Positions 35,513 to 43,801 of a DNA stretch of 57,026 bases are shown in pieces. Origin of the DNA: Thermoplasmatota archaeon. GTDB lineage: Archaea; Thermoplasmatota; Penumbrarchaeia; JANQNL01. The DNA lies in NCBI GenBank assembly GCA_028279585.1, contig JANQNL010000143.1:1-57026 (forward strand). The letters run 5' to 3'. The first letter of the stretch is position 1, and each line of letters opens with the position of its first letter. The notes under the pieces were generated by a model, which saw only the letters and a program-made list of their open reading frames with translations, did no database searches and was not told the origin of the DNA. A program made the position numbers and the translations under genes.

Positions 35513-35580
35513 TCTTTTCCCAAACAACAAGAACACGGTGGACCACCCTCCCCCGGGTCTCCCGTTGTGTTTTCTCCCCG

Positions 35581-35707
35581 CCCCGGTTTTCTTCCGGGGC
35601 TCTCTTCTTACCATAGTGGGGGCTCCCTCCCCCACCCCCACCCTGCCCCCCCACCCGACCAGCACTGCCGGTTCGAGCCACTCCCCCTCTCTCCAGCAGT
35701 GCTGGTC
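35581..35707 (+). terminator. Terminator hairpin and 12-bp inverted repeat between ftsZ cluster and hutH
   Basis: CCCCGG-TTTTCTT-CCGGGG (35581-35599) followed by CTCTCTTCTT is a likely terminator of the ftsZ unit. Further on, GACCAGCACTGC (35657-35668) and GCAGTGCTGGTC (35696-35707) form an exact 12-bp inverted repeat with a 27-nt loop, upstream of the hutH promoter. The stretch between is very C-rich and non-coding. Confidence 0.5.
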
Positions 35708-35740
35708 AAACGATCTTGTTGCTATCACTTCACTCTAGGC

Positions 35741-35754
35741 CAAGATTTATACAC
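35741..35754 (+). promoter_or_regulatory. hutH TATA box, leaderless type
   Basis: AAGATTTATACACC at about 35741-35754 is a TATA box centred roughly 29 bp before ATG 35777. That places the transcription start at or next to the start codon, i.e. a leaderless mRNA; no ribosome binding site is seen. Confidence 0.5.
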
Positions 35755-35776
35755 CCATCTTCGATATTGGTAGTCC

Positions 35777-37315
35777 ATGACCTCAACCCCCCTCATCCTT
35801 GACGGAGAGACCCTCACCATTCCAGACCTCATCGAGGCCGCCAGATACCACAGGCGAGTGGAACTTTCCCCTGATGCCAAGCAAAAGGTCCAGCGTTCCC
35901 GAGCCCTAGTGGAGGAGATAATCGCAGATGGACGGACCGTCTATGGGATCTCCACCGGTTTCGGGGAGCTCTCAAAGGTCAAGATATCTGCGGACAATGC
36001 CCACAAGCTGCAGGAGAACCTCATCATGTCCCACGCTGTGGGTGTTGGTAAGCCGTTCAACCACGATGTGGTCAGGGGTGCAATGATCCTTCGGGCCAAT
36101 GCACTGGCTAAAGGTCTTTCTGGGGTTCGTGTCGAGCTCATCGAAGCACTTCTGGACATGATCAACAACGGGGTCGTTCCATTTGTTCCGAGGAAAGGCT
36201 CTGTAGGGTCTTCCGGGGACCTTGCCCCACTATCCCACGTGGCCATCGTGCTCATGGGCAAGGGTGAGGCATTCTACGAGGGAGAGAGGATGTCAGGCGG
36301 TGAGGCCCTTGCGAAAGCGGGTCTTGAGCCGATTCAGCTGGAGGCGAAGGAAGGTCTTGGTCTCATCAACGGGACCCAGTTCATGACCTCCATCGGCGCT
36401 CTGGTCTCCTACGATGCTCTGAACCTTGTGCGGAATGCTGTGGTCGCATCCTCAATGTCCATCGAGGCTCTCAAGGGAACCGACAGGGCACTGGACCCAC
36501 GTATCCACAAGGCCAGACCACACTCCGGTCAGGTCAGATGCGCCAAGGCCATGCGGTCCATGCTAGCAAACTCGGAGATCCGCAAGTCGCACACGGACTG
36601 CGAGAAGGTCCAGGACGCGTATACGCTCCGGTGTGCCCCGCAGGTCATTGGAGCCTCGCTCGAGGCAGTGGAGTATGCCTGGAAAACGGTAGAGGTCGAG
36701 ATGAACTCTGCCAACGACAACCCGCTGGTGTTCCCTGATACTGGGGAAGTGATCTCAGGTGGGAACTTCCACGGCCAGCCCATAGCCATGGCAATGGACT
36801 TCCTCTCAATGGCTATGGCCGAGGTCGGGAACATCTCCGAAAGGACCATCGACCGATTGGTCAACCCACATCTTTCTGGACTACCGGCGTTCCTGACAAA
36901 GGAAGGTGGCCTAAACTCCGGCTACATGATCGCGCAGTATACCGCTGCAGCTCTGGTGTCAGAGAACAAGGTGCTGGCCCACCCCGCGGTTGTGGATTCA
37001 ATTCCTACCTCCGCAGGTCAGGAGGACCACAACTCCATGGGGACCATATCTGCCAGGCAAGCCAAGGAGATCCTCAAGAACGTAGAGAGGGTCATCGGCA
37101 TCGAGATGCTTTGTGCGACCCAGGGTCTTGATTTCCACAAACCGACCAGACCCGCTGAATGGATCGGTGTTGCACATGATGTGGTGCGGGGAGAGGTGGA
37201 TGAGCTGGAGGATGACCGAATGCTGTACCAGGACATCCAGAAGGCCAAGCAGATGGTGAAGTACTGCAAGGTGCTGAAGGTGATGGAGGAGAAGGGGTTC
37301 GATTTCGGGTTCTGA
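35777..37315 (+). CDS. hutH: Histidine ammonia-lyase
   Basis: 512 aa, the usual length of HutH, which deaminates L-histidine to urocanate. The family blocks YGISTGFGEL (about 57-66) and the MIO-forming loop GSVGSSGDLAPLSH (141-154) are visible. The cofactor triad, normally Ala-Ser-Gly, is here Ser145-Ser146-Gly147. Further blocks are QDAYTLRCAPQVIG, NSANDNPLVF, GNFHGQP and SAGQEDHNSMG. No hutU, hutI or hutF is in the window, so histidine use must rely on genes elsewhere. The gene is alone between the ftsZ cluster and the serpins and has its own leaderless-type promoter. Together with aminopeptidase and secreted peptidases it supports amino-acid catabolism. Confidence 0.95.
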   Translation: MTSTPLILDGETLTIPDLIEAARYHRRVELSPDAKQKVQRSRALVEEIIADGRTVYGISTGFGELSKVKISADNAHKLQENLIMSHAVGVGKPFNHDVVRGAMILRANALAKGLSGVRVELIEALLDMINNGVVPFVPRKGSVGSSGDLAPLSHVAIVLMGKGEAFYEGERMSGGEALAKAGLEPIQLEAKEGLGLINGTQFMTSIGALVSYDALNLVRNAVVASSMSIEALKGTDRALDPRIHKARPHSGQVRCAKAMRSMLANSEIRKSHTDCEKVQDAYTLRCAPQVIGASLEAVEYAWKTVEVEMNSANDNPLVFPDTGEVISGGNFHGQPIAMAMDFLSMAMAEVGNISERTIDRLVNPHLSGLPAFLTKEGGLNSGYMIAQYTAAALVSENKVLAHPAVVDSIPTSAGQEDHNSMGTISARQAKEILKNVERVIGIEMLCATQGLDFHKPTRPAEWIGVAHDVVRGEVDELEDDRMLYQDIQKAKQMVKYCKVLKVMEEKGFDFGF

Positions 37316-37375
37316 TTAAGGAAGTGTTCCAATCTTCCTATATATACTCCAAGCGTTCCTACACTTGGTGATAGC

Positions 37376-38632
37376 ATGAAAAAGATGCTCCTTACCCTAA
37401 CACTCGTTACACTTATGATCGCACTGGCCTTCTTTTCTGCATGCACAGAAAGGGATGAACCAAAACCCTTCAACCCTGCAGACTACGAGGGTGCCAATGT
37501 CATCATTGATTCAAGTAACAACTTCGCGTTCGACATGTACAATTCCCTATCAAAGGATGAGAACCTGTTCTTCTCCCCTTACAGCATCACGACCGCCATG
37601 GGTATGGCGTACGAAGGTGCAAAGGGACAGACAGCAACAGAGATGGAGCAGGTCCTCGACCTTCCTTCGAACGATCAGGACCGTTGGAACATGACCCACT
37701 TCATGCAGTCCAAGGTCAACGGTGAGCATGATGATTACGAGCTCTCCACTGCAAATGCATACTGGTTAAGAAAGGACGAAGCGCTTAACCCTACCTACAA
37801 GAACATCATAGAACAATATTACATGGCATATGGAAAGGAGCTGGACTTCAGGGGAGACCCAACCGGCTCCAAGGACACCATCAACCAGTGGGTGGAGGAC
37901 CGGACCAATGATAAGGTCAAGGACCTCCTTCAGGATGGAGACATAACCGATGACACATACCTGATCCTCACCAACGCCATTCACTTCAAGGCCAACTGGA
38001 AATATCAGTTCCCAGAGGATGCAACGAGATCGAGAACATTCTACACATCCACAGGCGGAGATATCCAAGTAGAGACCATGAACATGTGTGATGAGGATAA
38101 GAAGCTCAAGTACATGGCCAACGACGATGTCAAGCTCTTGCAGCTTCCATACAAAGGTGAAGAGCTCTCCATGTATGTCCTGCTTCCAAAGGTCAACGAC
38201 ATCACCTCTGTGGAGGATGATCTGTCACACGATTACCTGAACAAGCTCATCAACGAGCTCGACAAGGAATGGGTTGACGTCTACCTGCCTAAGTTCAAGT
38301 TCGAGATCCGCTATCAACTCGGTGCTCACCTGTCTGATATGGGAATGCCTACAGCCTTTGGTTACGACGCCGACTTCACAGGTATCGCTGATGATGGGCA
38401 CGAGATCATGATAGCCAAGGTCATCCACAAGGCGTTCGTTGATGTTAACGAGGAAGGGACCGAGGCTGCAGCTGCAACAGCTGTATTGATGGAAGACAAG
38501 TCTGGATGGGGTAGCAGCCCTACACCGCAGCCGAAGGAGTTCAACGCGGACCATCCTTTCATCTTCTTCATCAAGCAGGAACAGACCAACCAGATCCTGT
38601 TCATGGGCAAGGTGGAGGACCCGACAGCGTAA
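37376..38632 (+). CDS. Serpin, lipoprotein, inhibitory type
   Basis: 418 aa. The N-terminus is a lipoprotein signal (KMLLTLTLVTLMIALAFFSAC, Cys at about 22). The serpin fold is evident from ENLFFSPYSI, NAIHFKANWKYQF and the shutter/breach block DHPFIFFIKQEQTNQILFMGKV. The reactive-loop hinge EEGTEAAAATAVLM has the small-residue run needed for loop insertion, so it should inhibit proteases; the scissile bond would fall in the following MEDKSGWG region. Location: outer face of the membrane. A TATA box CTATATATAC and ribosome binding site GGTGATA precede ATG 37376. It is paired with a second serpin 55 bp downstream. Inference: protection against the cell's own or foreign proteases. Confidence 0.95.
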   Translation: MKKMLLTLTLVTLMIALAFFSACTERDEPKPFNPADYEGANVIIDSSNNFAFDMYNSLSKDENLFFSPYSITTAMGMAYEGAKGQTATEMEQVLDLPSNDQDRWNMTHFMQSKVNGEHDDYELSTANAYWLRKDEALNPTYKNIIEQYYMAYGKELDFRGDPTGSKDTINQWVEDRTNDKVKDLLQDGDITDDTYLILTNAIHFKANWKYQFPEDATRSRTFYTSTGGDIQVETMNMCDEDKKLKYMANDDVKLLQLPYKGEELSMYVLLPKVNDITSVEDDLSHDYLNKLINELDKEWVDVYLPKFKFEIRYQLGAHLSDMGMPTAFGYDADFTGIADDGHEIMIAKVIHKAFVDVNEEGTEAAAATAVLMEDKSGWGSSPTPQPKEFNADHPFIFFIKQEQTNQILFMGKVEDPTA

Positions 38633-38687
38633 GGGTTGCACCAATCAATTTAAATAATCGGCCAGGGAATGTAATACTAGTGAGAAG

Positions 38688-39980
38688 ATGAGACGCAATA
38701 TCATAGCATTATCTATGGTTCTCGTCCTTGTCCTACTTAGTATTCACTCTGGTTGTACGGATAATGAAGAACCTAATATCGTTATCGAGGACCCTCCTCT
38801 CGAAGAGGATAAGGTTCACACAACAATGTTCGTGCACACTGGCGATGAAGCAGAGATCGATATCAACTGGTCACTGGCAAATGCTACCGCAGATTTTGGA
38901 TTTGAGCTATACAAAGAGATATCTAAAGAGGGTGAGAACCTGCTTATCTCGCCATGGTCGATCATGGCAGCATTAGGCATGATCTATGAGGGAACAAGAG
39001 GAGAGACGGCCCATGAGATGCAGAAGGTTCTGCATCTGACTACCAACGATACACAGAGACACGATTCCTTTCAGAAATTACTAAGAGATATCAACGATCC
39101 TGATCTCGAATGTAAGTTGTCATCACCCAATGGATACTTCGTTGATGAGGATTATCCATTGAACGAAGAGTATATGGACCTGCTGGAGGAGGTCTTCAGA
39201 ACTGAGGCCAATGAGCTCGATATCTTGGCTGATCCCGATGGAAGCCGTGAGTTCATCAACCAGTGGGCCTTCGATCGTACAAATGGAAAGATAGCAGACC
39301 TCATCCCCAAGGATCAAGATATGACGGAAGTGGTCCTAGTATTGGCCAATGCATTGTACTTTAATGCTGCCTGGGAACATCCTTTCGATCCAGAGCATAC
39401 CGAGAAAGGGGAGTTCGAGACCTCTGATGGGACTTTTGTCGAGGTAGATATGATGTGCAATGTTGGAGGTCGCTTGAGGTTGGACTATTATGCGCCAAAC
39501 CATTACTCGGTAATAGAACTACCTTACACCGAAGATGATGTGTCTATGCTGATAATCCTTCCTGATGGTAACTCCCTTGCTTATGTAGAGTCTCTGATGG
39601 AGGATGATTTCCACGAGACATTGGACCATATACGTTCGAATATGTATTCTCGGACTGTCAACGTCAAGTTGCCCCGCTTCAAGATCGAGGATGATTATGA
39701 ACTGGCCCAACCTCTGACCGATATAGGGATGACCACTGTGTTCAAAAGAGCAGACCTATCTGGTATCGGACCAGGGCTTGAGAGAATAAGTTTCGTGTAT
39801 CACAAGACATATATCAGCGTTAATGAGACAGGAACTGAAGCTGCAGCCGCTACTACAGGTGCTGCATCTATTGGAGTAAATCCTCAATTCTACGCGGACC
39901 ATCCGTTCCTGTTCATGATCCAGCAGAAGAGCACGGGCAACATACTCTTCATGGGCAAGGTCGAGGACCCCACCGCCTAG
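38688..39980 (+). CDS. Second lipoprotein serpin
   Basis: 430 aa. Lipoprotein signal IIALSMVLVLVLLSIHSGC, then a longer charged linker than in the first serpin (about 24-60). Serpin blocks are ENLLISPWSIMAALGMIYEG, ANALYFNAAWEHPF and the end DHPFLFMIQQKSTGNILFMG. The hinge is ETGTEAAAATTGAASIGVNP, an inhibitory-type small-residue run, but the loop sequence differs from the first serpin, implying another target protease. It has its own TATA (CAATTTAAATAATC, about 35-40 bp upstream). By eye it is AT-richer than the first copy, so the pair is not a recent duplication. Its last 4 bp overlap the convergent minus-strand gene. Confidence 0.95.
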   Translation: MRRNIIALSMVLVLVLLSIHSGCTDNEEPNIVIEDPPLEEDKVHTTMFVHTGDEAEIDINWSLANATADFGFELYKEISKEGENLLISPWSIMAALGMIYEGTRGETAHEMQKVLHLTTNDTQRHDSFQKLLRDINDPDLECKLSSPNGYFVDEDYPLNEEYMDLLEEVFRTEANELDILADPDGSREFINQWAFDRTNGKIADLIPKDQDMTEVVLVLANALYFNAAWEHPFDPEHTEKGEFETSDGTFVEVDMMCNVGGRLRLDYYAPNHYSVIELPYTEDDVSMLIILPDGNSLAYVESLMEDDFHETLDHIRSNMYSRTVNVKLPRFKIEDDYELAQPLTDIGMTTVFKRADLSGIGPGLERISFVYHKTYISVNETGTEAAAATTGAASIGVNPQFYADHPFLFMIQQKSTGNILFMGKVEDPTA

Positions 39981-40738
39981 TCCTTCTTCTTGGCAAGCTT
40001 CAACGCCCAAGCGGTATCATACAGCCCAGCCGGGCTATCCCCAGCAAGCCGCTCGATCATGCCGAACCGAAGCTCCAGCGGGAGGTTCCCTATGATCTCA
40101 AGCATTGCTGGCTTGCACATCTGCTCCCCCTCCTCGCCAAGCTCTCCGATGATGGTGTCGAACCACTCATCGATGGGCTCCCATTCGGACTGGTCGCACT
40201 CCACATGCCTTGATATGAGGAAGATAAGTAGAGCCAACCGGTTCGCGGTCTCTTCGAACTTCCCCTCCTCCTCGGCCTTGTACAGTCTGGTCTGGACAAG
40301 CTCTAGGAGCCTGTCGAAACCAGCGTCAATGAAGAACACGCTCTTGGTCGGCCTGTGGGGAGAGTCCCTGGCCTTGAGGTCTGTGAGGACGTTCCTTTCA
40401 GGGTTGGAGTGATGGATCTCGTAGTTGCCGAGCATCCCTGAGGGCTTGTTCAGACCGTGGTAGGATGGGGTGATGGCACACTTGTAGAGGAATCCGCCTG
40501 GGAGGTTCTTGTTGAACTCAGTGTCAAAGATGGTTGCGGAGTGGACATGGACCCATCCTTCGTTCTTTTCCATGAGGTCGTCGTAGCCTTCCTCGGGCTC
40601 TCCTTCCTCTTCGAACCTGTAGAGCTCGAAGCGATAGCCCATCTTCTCAACACAACCTTGCGGGGGCTTCCATTGGAACTTCACATTGGTCTTTTTGACC
40701 TTGCTCATGTTCTTGGGATATACCATTTCCACGGGCAT
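39977..40738 (-). CDS. Hypothetical cytosolic protein with fibronectin-like N-terminus
   Basis: 253 aa, no signal peptide. The first 100 residues read like a fibronectin/Ig beta-sandwich (VYPKNMSKVKKTNVKFQWKPP, YRFELYRFEEEGEPEEG); the rest is helical (DRLLELVQTRLYKAEEEGKFEE, WFDTIIGELGEEGEQMCKP). It ends in KLAKKKD. ATG 40738 has a GGGGAG site upstream and a TATA-like AAAGTATATAGCC about 50 bp further up. Not recognised. Its convergent neighbour is the second serpin, with a 4-bp overlap. Confidence 0.85.
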   Translation of the reverse strand: MPVEMVYPKNMSKVKKTNVKFQWKPPQGCVEKMGYRFELYRFEEEGEPEEGYDDLMEKNEGWVHVHSATIFDTEFNKNLPGGFLYKCAITPSYHGLNKPSGMLGNYEIHHSNPERNVLTDLKARDSPHRPTKSVFFIDAGFDRLLELVQTRLYKAEEEGKFEETANRLALLIFLISRHVECDQSEWEPIDEWFDTIIGELGEEGEQMCKPAMLEIIGNLPLELRFGMIERLAGDSPAGLYDTAWALKLAKKKD

Positions 40739-40833
40739 GCCTCACATCTCCCCTGAAGGGAATATTTCAGTAAGATGAACAGACTGGCTATATACTTTAT
40801 GACGGTATGCAACAATAAATGAAAATGTGCATG

Positions 40834-40912
40834 GTATTTGTACGATACCACAGCGGGGGGGTGACTGCTATCAATAGCAGAAAAGACGTTGCTAGCACTA
40901 GCATAGGATGAA
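40834..40912. repeat. Short perfect hairpins beside the tRNA-Leu(GAG) element
   Basis: TGGTAT-TTGTACG-ATACCA (about 40834-40852), CTGCTAT-CA-ATAGCAG (about 40864-40880) and GCTAG-CA-CTAGC (about 40891-40902) are small perfect inverted repeats in the gap between the 253-aa gene and structured element B. On the tRNA strand they lie at the element's far end and could mark its 3' boundary. No ORF is supported in 40739-40919. Confidence 0.45.
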
Positions 40913-40919
40913 GAAAAGA

Positions 40920-41209
40920 CGAGTAAGTTTTTCTTCGTCGCCGAGTGGCGTCAGGAAAACTTCTCGGCCCAGCCGCGCCAGATCGTCGCCTGCTCTAGCG
41001 CCGTGCAGTCTCGGGTCCAAATCATTCTGTCAACGCCAGCAGCGGGGTGGTGCAAGGGAAGGGATGCATGAGAAAGACTCACGACGACGCTTACCTTTCT
41101 CATGCGCCAGCCGCATCGTAGTTGATAGAAGAAGGGGGCACGATGCGGCGTCTGCTGGCGATGTCTCGCACCTTTCCCAACCAGCATACGCTACTGACGG
41201 GTTGGGAAA
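40920..41209 (-). ncRNA. Structured element B linked to tRNA-Leu(GAG)
   Basis: Homologous to element A. Stems: P4 TTTCCCAACC/GGTTGGGAAA (41173-41182, 41200-41209), P1 CGCCAGCAG/CTGCTGGCG (41034-41042, 41152-41160), P2 GCATGAGAAAG/CTTTCTCATGC (41066-41076, 41095-41105), P3 GCCGCATCG/CGATGCGGC (41110-41118, 41141-41149), P5 AAGTTTTTC/GGAAAACTT (40925-40933, 40954-40962, one mismatch). P1, P2, P4 and P5 keep pairing although both strands differ from element A. The loop ACGACGCTT (41084-41092) is identical in both. An 18-bp copy of this tRNA's own 3' end lies at 41048-41065. No ORF is supported. Confidence 0.65.
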
Positions 41210-41296
41210 TGGTGCAAGGGAAGGGATTTGAACCCTCGGACCACTAAGGACCAGGCCCTCAACCTGGCGCCGTTGACCAAGCTTAGCTACCCTTGC
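41210..41296 (-). tRNA. tRNA-Leu (GAG)
   Basis: Minus-strand class II tRNA: acceptor GCAAGGG/CCCTTGC, anticodon stem CCAGG/CCTGG with loop TTGAGGG (anticodon GAG), long variable arm, T-arm with GGGTTCAAATCCC, discriminator A and encoded CCA (41210-41212). There is no intron; body 84 nt. A TATA-like GATTAAAACGC is about 38 bp upstream. It follows rpoD directly, a position where a tRNA or L18e is often found. Confidence 0.96.
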
Positions 41297-41327
41297 ACGG
41301 GGAAAAGAGAGAGCTTCGGATTGCGTT

Positions 41328-42212
41328 TTAATCGAGGTCAGAGATGGAATCCCTGAAGTCCGTGAACTTGTCCTCGAGCATCTGAAGGGATAGTATCATG
41401 CACTCCCTTGGAGCGATGGACCCATCGGTCTCGAACCGAAGCACGAACTTGGTATCATCATACTCGATGTTGAAGAACTTCTTGATGGACTCCTCGTAAT
41501 AGAGGGTCTCGATGATGTCGGTCTCGACGATCAACTTCTCAAGGAAGTCCTCATTCATCTTTGCCTTTCCACCAGAAATGGTGAACAGGCCCTCGGGGAA
41601 GAGGTCAGCATACAGCTCGAAGTTGCCACAGTTGGCCTGGTCGAAGGTGACCTTTGGCCAATACTTGTAGCCACAAGCAGTGGTAACCTGATACTTTGCA
41701 TGCTCTGCACCAGTTCCCATCACAGCAGTAGCGTAGATGAGCAACGCCTGCCTCTTTGTGAGCTTCACAACAGGGATAAGGTCCTCCTTGATGGTGTACT
41801 TGGCATCGCCCAGAGGCTCCAGGTCACCAGAGTAGACCGTTGCTGGTCCCTTCTTGTTGAGGGTGAACATCACTGTGCAGTTGGGGCAACCCTCGCCCTC
41901 ACAATCGCACTCCTGACGCCTGTTCATAGCTGCGGACAAGCGACCAGTGGCAGAGTCCTTGACTATCTCTGTTGGGATAGGCAGAAGACCGAGCCTGTGC
42001 GCGATGATCTCATCGAACAGGGCTGTAACGGACTCGTATTCGTTGCCCTCCTCGTCCCTGATGGAACCAAGGTGGAGCTCGACCTCCTCGATAGCAAGTT
42101 TTGGTAGGTCTGCCACGAGGGTCCTTCGAAGCGAGTTCATCTCTCCGATCTCCACACCAGTGAAGATCCCGATGAACTGCTTGTCGTCCATCTTCTTTAT
42201 CTCGATGTCCAT
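41328..42212 (-). CDS. rpoD: DNA-directed RNA polymerase subunit D
   Basis: 294 aa, archaeal counterpart of bacterial alpha and eukaryotic Rpb3; with subunit L it nucleates RNA polymerase assembly. The alpha-like core is visible in EMNSLRRTLVADLPKLAIEEV and LGLLPIPTEIVKD. An insertion carries CDCEGEGCPNC (about residues 117-127), four Cys that could ligate an Fe-S cluster, as in several archaeal D subunits. Only this one cluster motif is seen. It is the last gene of the S13-S4-S11-D operon, starting 3 bp after the S11 stop. Confidence 0.97.
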   Translation of the reverse strand: MDIEIKKMDDKQFIGIFTGVEIGEMNSLRRTLVADLPKLAIEEVELHLGSIRDEEGNEYESVTALFDEIIAHRLGLLPIPTEIVKDSATGRLSAAMNRRQECDCEGEGCPNCTVMFTLNKKGPATVYSGDLEPLGDAKYTIKEDLIPVVKLTKRQALLIYATAVMGTGAEHAKYQVTTACGYKYWPKVTFDQANCGNFELYADLFPEGLFTISGGKAKMNEDFLEKLIVETDIIETLYYEESIKKFFNIEYDDTKFVLRFETDGSIAPRECMILSLQMLEDKFTDFRDSISDLD

Positions 42213-42215
42213 TAT

Positions 42216-42599
42216 TTACACCCGTCTGCCGCGTCTGCCGCCGGCCTTTTTGGTCCCATCGTGAGGGATGGGGGTCACATCTTCGATCTTGCCGATGTGC
42301 ATACCTGACCTGGCAAGACCCCTGATGGCTGCCTGGGCACCGCCGCCCGGGGAGGATGACTTGTTCCCGCCCGGAGCACGGATGCGGACATGGATGTTGG
42401 TGATGTCCTTTTCCTTGGCCACGTCGGAGATCCTCTCTGCGGCCTTCATGGCTGCATACGGTGAAGACTCGTCCTTGGCCGACTTGACCACCATGCCGCC
42501 GGAGCACTTTGCAATGGTCTCGGCGCCAGTGATGTCTGTCAACGTGATGATGATGTTGTTGTATGATGCGTATATGTGTGCAACAGCCCACTTCGTCAT
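42216..42599 (-). CDS. rps11: Ribosomal protein S11 (uS11)
   Basis: 127 aa from ATG 42599, which has GGAGGGAG upstream; the longer frame to 42632 overlaps S4. The family blocks [24 protein letters not shown] and the basic C-terminal [17 protein letters not shown] are clear. It binds the 30S platform. The start follows the S4 stop within 2 bp, so translation is coupled. Confidence 0.98.
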   Translation of the reverse strand: MTKWAVAHIYASYNNIIITLTDITGAETIAKCSGGMVVKSAKDESSPYAAMKAAERISDVAKEKDITNIHVRIRAPGGNKSSSPGGGAQAAIRGLARSGMHIGKIEDVTPIPHDGTKKAGGRRGRRV

Positions 42600-42600
42600 C

Positions 42601-43176
42601 TTACTCTCCCTCCTGTGCTGCTGGCTCGTCATCAGGCTGGATGTCTATCGGGCCTGCCTGTGGCCTGGTTGGATGCTCCTCGTTGGTCAACGGGGAGTTA
42701 GGATTGTACTGTATGGAATCCTCATCAACCTTTGGAACAAGGTAACCTGGAATGGTCATCTTGTGCTCGGTCACATATATGTGGCCGTGGTTGATGAGCT
42801 GCCTGGCGTGTTTCATGGAGGATGCAAGGCCCCTGTGGTATACAAGGGTCTGGAGACGCCTGTTCAAGACGTTCTCGATCTGAAGGGTCAGGACCTGCTG
42901 GAGGGTCGAGCCCTCTGGAAGGATGCCGAGCTTGATGAGCCTCTTGAGAAGAGCCTCCTCTTCCTTGTCGGCCTGTGGGTCATCGGCCCTCTTACGGGCC
43001 GAAAGGTTCCTGGACTGCCCCCTCATGTTCTTGAGGAGCGCCTGCGCCTTCCACACTTCCCTCTTGTTCTTAAGACCGAACTGGTGAACGATATCGTTCT
43101 CGGCCTGGATCCTGTCTGCCCTCCATGGATGGGATGGCTTGGAATACTTCCTTCTCAGGAACTTCGGGTCACCCAT
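42601..43176 (-). CDS. rps4: Ribosomal protein S4 (uS4)
   Basis: 191 aa, 30S assembly initiator. The S4 RNA-binding domain is recognisable as [20 protein letters not shown] with [20 protein letters not shown]. The N-terminus [18 protein letters not shown] is typical of archaeal S4. The C-terminal tail is long and acidic ([14 protein letters not shown]). GGAGGAAGG precedes ATG 43176, 12 bp after the S13 stop. Confidence 0.98.
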   Translation of the reverse strand: MGDPKFLRRKYSKPSHPWRADRIQAENDIVHQFGLKNKREVWKAQALLKNMRGQSRNLSARKRADDPQADKEEEALLKRLIKLGILPEGSTLQQVLTLQIENVLNRRLQTLVYHRGLASSMKHARQLINHGHIYVTEHKMTIPGYLVPKVDEDSIQYNPNSPLTNEEHPTRPQAGPIDIQPDDEPAAQEGE

Positions 43177-43188
43177 TTACCTTCCTCC

Positions 43189-43671
43189 TTACTTCTTCTT
43201 CCTGACAACACCCATGGTGGAACCCTTCCTACCATTGGAGCTTGTCCTTTGGCCTCTGACCTTGCGCCCGGTCTCGTGCCGGACTCCCTTGTAACACCTG
43301 GTCTTTTTGAGCCTTGTGATGTCCTCTTCGACAGTGAGCTCGAGGTCTGTGCCAAGAAGATGCATGTCATCTCCGGAGTCGTAGTCCATCTGCCTGTTCA
43401 TCATCCAGACAGGGATTGTCTCGTGGAGCTCTTCGATGGCCTTTTTGAGGGCATCGACCTGCGCATCCTCGAGGTAACCCATCTTGATGTCCATTGGGAC
43501 ATCAGCCTTCTGGGCGATGATCGTGGCAACACGGAAGTTCACTCCCTTGATGGAGCAAAGACCATACTGGACCGTGCGATTGCCGTCTATGTCTGTATTG
43601 GCAAGCCTAAGCATGAACTTGAAGTCTTCATCGACCTCTTCTGCGTTGGCTTTCTTATCTTCTTTTGGCAT
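43189..43671 (-). CDS. rps13: Ribosomal protein S13 (uS13)
   Basis: 160 aa, first gene of the operon. The H2TH-type core is seen as RTVQYGLCSIKGVNFRVATII and the C-terminal KKTRCYKGVRHETGRKVRGQR block. The N-terminus carries an extra acidic-basic stretch (MPKEDKKANAEEVDED). GGAGG lies 4 nt before ATG 43671, and the upstream TATATAATTAC region (about 43708-43725) should be the operon promoter. Confidence 0.98.
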   Translation of the reverse strand: MPKEDKKANAEEVDEDFKFMLRLANTDIDGNRTVQYGLCSIKGVNFRVATIIAQKADVPMDIKMGYLEDAQVDALKKAIEELHETIPVWMMNRQMDYDSGDDMHLLGTDLELTVEEDITRLKKTRCYKGVRHETGRKVRGQRTSSNGRKGSTMGVVRKKK

Positions 43672-43801
43672 TATTAGCCTCCAAAGCGTGTTTCAGGACC
43701 AGTTTATATAATTACTATATATATGACTGGGCAGGAAACCCCCTAATAAACTTCTCTGATATAACCCTTTCGTAATCGGATATTGGTCTGGACAGGGTTT
43801 T

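Noticed and set aside
35657-35707. 12-bp inverted repeat with a GGTTCGAGCC loop as a tRNA remnant
   Set aside because: The loop resembles a T-arm, but there is no D-arm, anticodon arm or acceptor stem nearby; I keep it only as an inverted repeat.
31510-41209. Elements A and B as SRP RNA or RNase P RNA
   Set aside because: The conserved helix-8 motif of SRP RNA and the core motifs of RNase P RNA are not present, and a single genome would not be expected to hold two diverged copies beside tRNA-Leu genes.
42268-43677. 469-aa plus-strand ORF across the S11-S4-S13 genes
   Set aside because: Antisense to three certain ribosomal protein genes; its open state results from their codon bias.
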